19,828 nucleotides of DNA from Minisyncoccota bacterium. GTDB lineage: Bacteria; Patescibacteriota; Minisyncoccia; Phycocordibacterales; JACZSL01. The translations under genes and the position numbers were made by a program. Where the stretch lies: the NCBI GenBank assembly GCA_028280145.1, contig JANQMM010000025.1:1-19828 (forward strand). Direction: 5' to 3'. Positions 15,566 to 19,828 of this stretch are shown one piece after another. The notes beneath the pieces are model-generated. The model did no database searches. It worked only from the letters and a program-made list of their open reading frames with translations, and had not been told where the DNA came from. Positions within the stretch are counted from its first letter, which is position 1. Each line of letters begins with the position of its first letter.

Positions 15566-15931
15566 ATGCAAAAAGAGACACAACAACTTGTTATCACATT
15601 CATTTTTCTTGCAGTACTGATCTTGCTTCTCAATCCGTTTGACTTTTTCATGCCGACAGAGCTGACATACATTATACTGGGCGCTATTTTGGTGCTCTTT
15701 GGTGTGTACATGAGTTTCGTATTGCAGGAAAATCCACAGGATGAGCGGGAACAGCTCCATCGTTTTCTTGCCAACCGCACCGCTTATTTGTGGGGGAGTG
15801 TTGTGCTGGTGGTAGGTATTGTGTACCAGAGCGTGAGTCAAGGGGAGATTGATGCCTGGCTTCTGATCGTGCTTGGTGTCATGGCGCTCTCAAAGGTTGC
15901 AAGCCTCTACCACAGCAGTCGTCATAAGTAA
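15566..15931 (+). CDS. Four-helix membrane protein paired with the HTH regulator (DUF2178-like)
   Basis: A 121-residue protein with four predicted transmembrane helices (about 9-22, 32-53, 74-91, 97-113). Between the second and third is the polar loop NPQDEREQLHRFLANRTAY. This DERE-type loop between helix pairs is like that of DUF2178-type proteins, often encoded next to YozG-like HTH regulators in bacteria and archaea. The start is one base after the HTH stop codon, so the two are very likely co-transcribed and translationally coupled; no Shine-Dalgarno is visible. The function is unknown; sensing of membrane state in partnership with the regulator is speculation. Confidence 0.75.
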   Translation: MQKETQQLVITFIFLAVLILLLNPFDFFMPTELTYIILGAILVLFGVYMSFVLQENPQDEREQLHRFLANRTAYLWGSVVLVVGIVYQSVSQGEIDAWLLIVLGVMALSKVASLYHSSRHK

Positions 15932-15956
15932 TACACAGAAAGGGTGTAAAGTAGAC

Positions 15957-15984
15957 TTTACATATTTTTCAGACACGATATACT
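15957..15984 (+). promoter_or_regulatory. Sigma-70-type promoter of the thiol-redox operon
   Basis: TTTACA (15957-15962), a 16-bp spacer and TATACT (15979-15984) make the best two-element promoter in the window. The expected start is near 15991, about 24 nt before ATG 16015; no Shine-Dalgarno is seen in this leader. Confidence 0.6.
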
Positions 15985-16014
15985 ACTATCATTATTTGTT
16001 AGTAGTTTTATTTT

Positions 16015-16743
16015 ATGAATACAAAACAGGGTATGGCCGTATCGCTTATGATCGCTATCGCCGCAGGAGTTATTGTCCTTGGTGGTGTGGCGCTTTTTAA
16101 CATGCAGCCTGAAGAAAAAATGATGATGAAAGAAGGCGAAGCTATGATGGAAGAGGGGGAGAAAAAGATGACTGAAGGCGAAGCCATGATGAAAGAAGGC
16201 GAAGCCATGATGGAAAAAGCAGAAAACATGACACATGAAGGCGAGGCAATGATGGAAAAGGGAGAAAAAAAGATGACTGAGGGGGAGAGTATGATGGAAA
16301 AAGATGATGTCGTAATGAAGGAAGGTGAAACCTCTATGACGCATGGAGACGAAGAGCCGATCGTTGGAATGTTCTCCGGTGATAGACTTGCAGGTTCTCC
16401 TGAAATTCCGCTTCTTGAATATAATGACGAAGACTATCAGGCGGCACTTGCTTCAGACAAGCTCATCGCACTCTTCTTCTATGCAAATTGGTGCCCATCA
16501 TGTCGTGTTGAATTTCCAAGAATGGAACAAGCGTTTGATGGATTCACAGATGAGAATGTTGTTGGATTCAGGGTGAATTTCAAAGATAACGCGACATCTG
16601 ATAGTGAGCGGGATCTTGCCCGAGAACACGGCGTTGGTTATCAGCATACAAAAGTCTTCATCAAAGACGGTGAACGCGTCTTGAAGTCTCCTGAGACATG
16701 GAGTACGGAGAAATACGTAAGCGAGATTACTTCAAACCTCTAA
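16015..16743 (+). CDS. Membrane-anchored thioredoxin with Met/Glu heptad repeats
   Basis: A 242-residue protein. An N-terminal transmembrane helix (about 9-28) with no obvious cleavage site would leave the rest outside the membrane. Residues 36-112 are about eleven heptads of the form xMMxEGE or KKMTEGE, with Met almost always at the third position. A thioredoxin domain (about 132-242) has the active site WCPSC (Cys160, Cys163) in FFYANWCPSCRVEFPRM. The position of the cis-proline of thioredoxins is occupied by His211-Thr212 in YQHTKVF. It is the first gene of a three-gene operon with a CcdA-like transporter one base downstream and a DipZ-like thioredoxin. It probably takes electrons from CcdA and reduces extracytoplasmic disulfides or methionine sulfoxide partners. 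The repeat may be a helical stalk, a metal site or an oxidant sink; none is shown. Confidence 0.88.
   Translation: MNTKQGMAVSLMIAIAAGVIVLGGVALFNMQPEEKMMMKEGEAMMEEGEKKMTEGEAMMKEGEAMMEKAENMTHEGEAMMEKGEKKMTEGESMMEKDDVVMKEGETSMTHGDEEPIVGMFSGDRLAGSPEIPLLEYNDEDYQAALASDKLIALFFYANWCPSCRVEFPRMEQAFDGFTDENVVGFRVNFKDNATSDSERDLAREHGVGYQHTKVFIKDGERVLKSPETWSTEKYVSEITSNL
16120..16350 (+). repeat. Coding 21-bp repeat tract encoding Met/Glu heptads
   Basis: About eleven degenerate 21-bp units based on GAAGGCGAAGCCATGATG lie in tandem inside the thioredoxin gene. Some units are nearly identical at the DNA level (for example around 16176-16210), which points to recent unit duplication. Copy number probably varies between strains. 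Confidence 0.75.
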
Positions 16744-16744
16744 T

Positions 16745-17458
16745 ATGGTCTCTGAACTCTCAATCACTGTTGCGTTCTTGGCGGGGATTGTATCCTTTCT
16801 CTCTCCATGTGTGCTTCCGATTATACCGGGCTTTCTTGCATACTTGTCCGGCTCACAGCTTGGCACTACGAGTAAAAGAGAGCGTCTAAGCATATTCTTA
16901 AACAGCGTCTTCTTTGTACTTGGATTCTCTGTTGTCTTTGCCGCACTCGGCGTACTCCTCAATACCGTACTTGAGAGTGTCGCGTATGATGCGCAGATAT
17001 GGCTTGCTCGCATAGGGGGCATCGTGATCATCTTCTTTGGACTCTATTTGACGGGACTGTTGAAAATAGGTTTCCTCGAGCGAGAGCATAAGATCAAAGT
17101 AACGAAGAAATTCAATTCTCGGTTTTTGACTTCGTTTGTTTTTGGAGCTGCATTTGCAGCCGGATGGACACCCTGTGTCGGAGCGGCACTCGGTGCGATA
17201 CTGGGACTTGCTGCAACGAGTCCGGGCGCTGCCTTTCCGCTTCTCATGACATATGCTCTTGGTCTTGGTCTGCCGTTTCTTCTGGTGGGAGCGTTTGCAG
17301 CTCAGGCGCAAACTGTCTTCAACAAATACGCAGAACAAGTAAAATACGTGAACTTTGTCTTCGGAATTATTCTGATCATCCTTGGTATTCTGATCTTCAC
17401 TGAAAAACTGAGTCGACTTGCAAACTTCGAGCTACTTAATCGTTTCCTGCTTAATTAA
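16745..17458 (+). CDS. ccdA: CcdA/DsbD-type transmembrane electron transporter
   Basis: A 237-residue protein with six predicted transmembrane helices, the size and topology of CcdA, the membrane domain of the DsbD/CcdA family. The two redox-active cysteines are in their usual places: Cys22 in FLSPCVLPIIPGF of the first helix and Cys144 in AAGWTPCVGAALG of the fourth. It passes electrons from cytoplasmic thioredoxin across the membrane to extracytoplasmic thioredoxin-like proteins. Its gene begins one base after the thioredoxin stop and its own stop overlaps the next start (TAATG), so the three genes form a tightly coupled operon. The partners encoded on both sides are the expected electron acceptors. 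No cytochrome c genes are visible, so a role in c-type cytochrome maturation is not supported here. Confidence 0.93.
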   Translation: MVSELSITVAFLAGIVSFLSPCVLPIIPGFLAYLSGSQLGTTSKRERLSIFLNSVFFVLGFSVVFAALGVLLNTVLESVAYDAQIWLARIGGIVIIFFGLYLTGLLKIGFLEREHKIKVTKKFNSRFLTSFVFGAAFAAGWTPCVGAALGAILGLAATSPGAAFPLLMTYALGLGLPFLLVGAFAAQAQTVFNKYAEQVKYVNFVFGIILIILGILIFTEKLSRLANFELLNRFLLN

Positions 17459-18585
17459 TGAATGGTAAAACGAAAAGACAAATACTTCTCGTTATTGTGC
17501 TCCTTGCTATTGTTGGCACGATATCATTTATTGAATCAGGGAAGGTAGATACCGGCTCTTCGGTTGGCAATCAGGACATCGCTATTGCAGAACCAAGTGA
17601 AACACGTATTGCGGAAAAACAGAAGCAGTTTGACGTTGCAAAAGAAATATCAACGCCAGACGGGTTTCTTAATGTTGAAGAGATCAACATAACCGACCTC
17701 ATTGGAGAAAAGATCATCTTGGTTGATTTCTGGACATATAGTTGTATCAATTGCCAGCGTACCTTGCCGTATCTGAATAGTTGGCATGAAAAATATGCAG
17801 ACGAGGGGCTCGTTATTCTCAGTATCCATACGCCGGAGTTTGAGTTTGAAAAGGAATATGCCAATGTGGCGCGCGCTGTAGAGAAATGGGATATCCAATA
17901 CCCGGTCATCCTTGATAACGACTATTCAACATGGCGTTCGTATAAGAATCGTTACTGGCCACGCAAATACCTGATAGATATAGATGGTTTCATTGTCTAT
18001 GATCGCATTGGAGAAGGAGCGTATGACGAGACCGAAGCGAAGATCGTTGAATTGCTTAATGAAAGAAATGCCATTTTCGGCATGCGGGAAGTGCGTCTTG
18101 CAGAAAGTGTTCCGGATGATGTTGATGAAGTTGATTTTTCTCAAGTGCGCACGCCTGAAACATACCTTGGGGCAAGTCGAGTCGAGTATCTGGCAAATGC
18201 TCCCGAGTCAGAGTGCGCGGGCAATACATGTACATTTGTCTCGGAAGGTGATCCGGGACTGAACACGTTCGAATTAGATGGCACCTGGACTATCAATCCG
18301 GAGGAGGTGCGACTTGAAAGCGACACAGGTTCCATTTTCATCCGCTTTAATGCAAACAAGGTCAACATAGTTGTAGAGAGTGACTCAGAAGCGAAAGCAG
18401 AGATCTATCTCAATGAAAAACGAATAGAAGATAATGCTGGCTACAGTGTTGAAGAAGGGGTTGTCAGATTCAAAGAGCCGGACCTGTACAATCTGGTTGA
18501 TCTTAAGGGTGAATACGGAGAACATCTTCTTGAGATTCGTTTCCTCGAGCCGGGTGCCGAAGCATTTGCTTTTACGTTTGGCTAA
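17458..18585 (+). CDS. DipZ/TlpA-type extracytoplasmic thioredoxin with C-terminal beta domain
   Basis: A 375-residue protein. An N-terminal hydrophobic helix (about 8-24) is probably an anchor. The thioredoxin domain (about 65-205) has the active site CINC (Cys96, Cys99) in FWTYSCINCQRTLPYLNSWH, followed by HTPEFEFEKE, YPVILDNDYSTWRSY and the cis-proline at 168 in YWPRKYLID. All are characteristic of the thioredoxin part of DipZ proteins. TPETYLG (232-238) and a beta-rich C-terminal domain (about 262-375, GTWTINPEEV) match the carbohydrate-binding-like domain of DipZ. In DipZ the CcdA part is fused to this protein; here it is a separate gene directly upstream with a one-base overlap. An extra pair, Cys253 and Cys258, sits in the linker. 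It should receive electrons from CcdA and act on extracytoplasmic disulfides. Confidence 0.9.
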   Translation: MNGKTKRQILLVIVLLAIVGTISFIESGKVDTGSSVGNQDIAIAEPSETRIAEKQKQFDVAKEISTPDGFLNVEEINITDLIGEKIILVDFWTYSCINCQRTLPYLNSWHEKYADEGLVILSIHTPEFEFEKEYANVARAVEKWDIQYPVILDNDYSTWRSYKNRYWPRKYLIDIDGFIVYDRIGEGAYDETEAKIVELLNERNAIFGMREVRLAESVPDDVDEVDFSQVRTPETYLGASRVEYLANAPESECAGNTCTFVSEGDPGLNTFELDGTWTINPEEVRLESDTGSIFIRFNANKVNIVVESDSEAKAEIYLNEKRIEDNAGYSVEEGVVRFKEPDLYNLVDLKGEYGEHLLEIRFLEPGAEAFAFTFG

Positions 18586-18603
18586 AGAACAAGAATAGCT
18601 ACC

Positions 18604-19827
18604 TTACTTACTTGATGTGTTTTTATCTGACACTTTCTTTCCAATGTGTGTTCCGGCAACCCACCCCGTAGTCCAACACAGTTGCAGAGAATACCCACCC
18701 GAAGGACGGTTTATGTTAAGCGTATCACCAATAAGATAGAGATTATCGTTACATTTTGACTGCATACTCTTTGTGTTCACCTCATTGAGCACAACGCCAC
18801 CGCGTGTAATAACTGCTTTCTCAAAACCAAGCGCTCCGGTGATCGGAAAGCACAGGTCCTTTATCGTGTGTACGAGCGCACTCCTTTCTTCTTTGGTAAT
18901 GCTATGTGCTTTACGTGCAAGGAGATCAAGGTGTGGGAGTGAAAGCACTGTTTCAACCATTGTTTTCGGGAGAATGTCATCAAAGATGTTTTTCAATTGT
19001 TTATTCTTGTTCTTTTCAAAAAGTTTAAGTATCCGCTTATCAAGCGCGCCATGATCAGTGTCGGGGAAGAGGTCGACTGATGCCATGACAGGTCCTTTCT
19101 CAAGAAGCCGTTGTACTTCGTGTGCGCTGTTTAATACAAGTGGGCCTGAGATGCCAAAATGTGTGAAAAGAAGTTTCCCGAGCTTCTTTATTTTGATCTT
19201 GTCGTTTTGTATGAATGACAAGCGCATGAACGAAAGTCCAACACCCGAAAGTTTATGTACCCACACTTCATCTGTTGTAAGCGGCACAATGGTTGGGTCC
19301 GGATCAATGATGCGGTGCCCGAGTCCTTCTGCAATAGCGAACCCGTCTCCGGTCGATCCGGTTTCCGGAGCGGCCAGACCACCTGCCGCAATGATCAGGT
19401 TGCGTGTTGTAAATGAGTGTCCCTTTTTGGTAGTGATGGTGAATGTATCATCTTCATTTTCATCTACTTCGCGTACCCGGGCGTTTAGATGTACTTCAAC
19501 ACCGTTTTTGCGTACGAATTGTTCCATTACTTTTGTCACGTCGGGGGCTTTTTGTGTTTTTGGAAACGCTCGTTTCCGGGCTTCTACAACAAGTGGCAAT
19601 CCATGTTCTTCAAAAAAGGAAAAAGTATCTTGTACGCCAAATTGTGAAAAAGGGGAGTGGAGATATTCTTTCGTATCGCTATAGTGCCCGAGAAGTGTTC
19701 GCACGTTTTCTTCTGCATTTGTTATGTTGCATCTTCCTCCGCCTGTTATAGATAGTTTCTTTCCGAGCATTCGGTTCTTTTCCAAAAGCAAAACTCGCGC
19801 ACCTAAAGATGCCGCGCGTCCAGCCGC
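18604..19827 (-). CDS. HI0933/BaiN-family NAD(P)/FAD-dependent oxidoreductase (5' partial)
   Basis: The minus-strand frame is open to the right edge, so the first ~10 residues, including the start of the FAD dinucleotide-binding loop, are missing. The visible part begins AAGRAASLGARVLLLEKN, the end of the beta-alpha-beta nucleotide fold. It continues with the family signature ITGGGRCNITN, an internal LIIAAGGLAAPETGSTGDGF, and the closing block GGVVLNEVNTKSM...LYLIGDTLNINRPSGGYSLQLCW. These identify the HI0933/YhiN/BaiN flavoprotein family, whose members are ~400 residues, so little is lost. The reaction is not settled for most members (some are linked to bile-acid steroid reduction). The TTG at 19789-19791 is internal, not a start. 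It converges on the redox operon with an 18-bp gap and no visible terminator. Confidence 0.92.
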   Translation of the reverse strand, partial: AAGRAASLGARVLLLEKNRMLGKKLSITGGGRCNITNAEENVRTLLGHYSDTKEYLHSPFSQFGVQDTFSFFEEHGLPLVVEARKRAFPKTQKAPDVTKVMEQFVRKNGVEVHLNARVREVDENEDDTFTITTKKGHSFTTRNLIIAAGGLAAPETGSTGDGFAIAEGLGHRIIDPDPTIVPLTTDEVWVHKLSGVGLSFMRLSFIQNDKIKIKKLGKLLFTHFGISGPLVLNSAHEVQRLLEKGPVMASVDLFPDTDHGALDKRILKLFEKNKNKQLKNIFDDILPKTMVETVLSLPHLDLLARKAHSITKEERSALVHTIKDLCFPITGALGFEKAVITRGGVVLNEVNTKSMQSKCNDNLYLIGDTLNINRPSGGYSLQLCWTTGWVAGTHIGKKVSDKNTSSK

Positions 19828-19828
19828 C

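Noticed and set aside
16120..16350. CRISPR-like tandem repeat
   Set aside because: Units are contiguous, in frame and protein-coding, with no spacers.
18586..18603. Terminator between the convergent redox operon and flavoprotein gene
   Set aside because: The 18-bp gap has no stem-loop or T-run.
19058..19684. Long plus-strand open frame opposite the flavoprotein gene
   Set aside because: It is the antisense shadow of a clearly conserved flavoprotein; its Ser/Arg-rich sequence has no protein-family character.

Overview
The window looks like a chromosomal piece from a Candidate Phyla Radiation (Patescibacteria, Parcubacteria-like) bacterium. This is an inference. It rests on a run of large secreted beta-sandwich proteins rich in Thr, Ser and Asp (DUF2341-like, fibronectin III, cohesin-like and Ig-like modules), tight gene packing, few recognisable Shine-Dalgarno sequences, several extended -10 promoters lying almost on the start codon, and no metabolic operons. 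Genes read through with the standard bacterial code. All 17 genes whose 3' ends are visible stop with TAA or TAG, never TGA. Both ends of the window cut through genes.

Layout. (1) 2-2029: 3' part of a secreted DUF2341-type surface protein. (2) 2163-6420: a likely export module made of a secreted four-FN3 protein, a MacB/LolD-type ABC ATPase with an unusual duplicated C-terminal helical domain, and a MacB/FtsX-type permease. (3) 6602-8485: a second large secreted protein whose C-terminal half is related to that of gene 1. (4) 8617-14176: a surface-assembly cluster. It holds a membrane-anchored WxLIP-like (DUF916-like) protein, a secreted Cys-rich/Ig-like protein ending in a two-repeat dockerin, two membrane-anchored cohesin-like proteins with cytoplasmic tails, and, on the opposite strand, a small cohesin-like protein ending in a single dockerin-type calcium loop. 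(5) 14198-15253 (minus): an AI-2E/PerM-family membrane protein. (6) 15361-15931: an XRE-type HTH regulator with a four-helix membrane protein. (7) 16015-18585: a thiol-redox operon with a membrane-anchored thioredoxin carrying Met/Glu heptad repeats, a CcdA-like electron transporter and a DipZ/TlpA-like extracytoplasmic thioredoxin. (8) 18604-19827 (minus): an HI0933/BaiN-type flavoprotein, cut at its 5' end by the window edge.

How it may fit together. The most interesting part is the cohesin/dockerin cluster. A secreted dockerin protein without its own membrane anchor sits directly upstream of two anchored cohesin-like proteins, so it could dock onto them in a calcium-dependent, cellulosome-like but non-cellulolytic surface scaffold. 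No glycoside hydrolase is visible. The redox operon would move electrons from the cytoplasm through CcdA to the two extracytoplasmic thioredoxins, which could keep disulfides of the exported Cys-containing proteins in order. The FN3-ABC module may export or release surface molecules. These functional links are inferences from gene order and domains.
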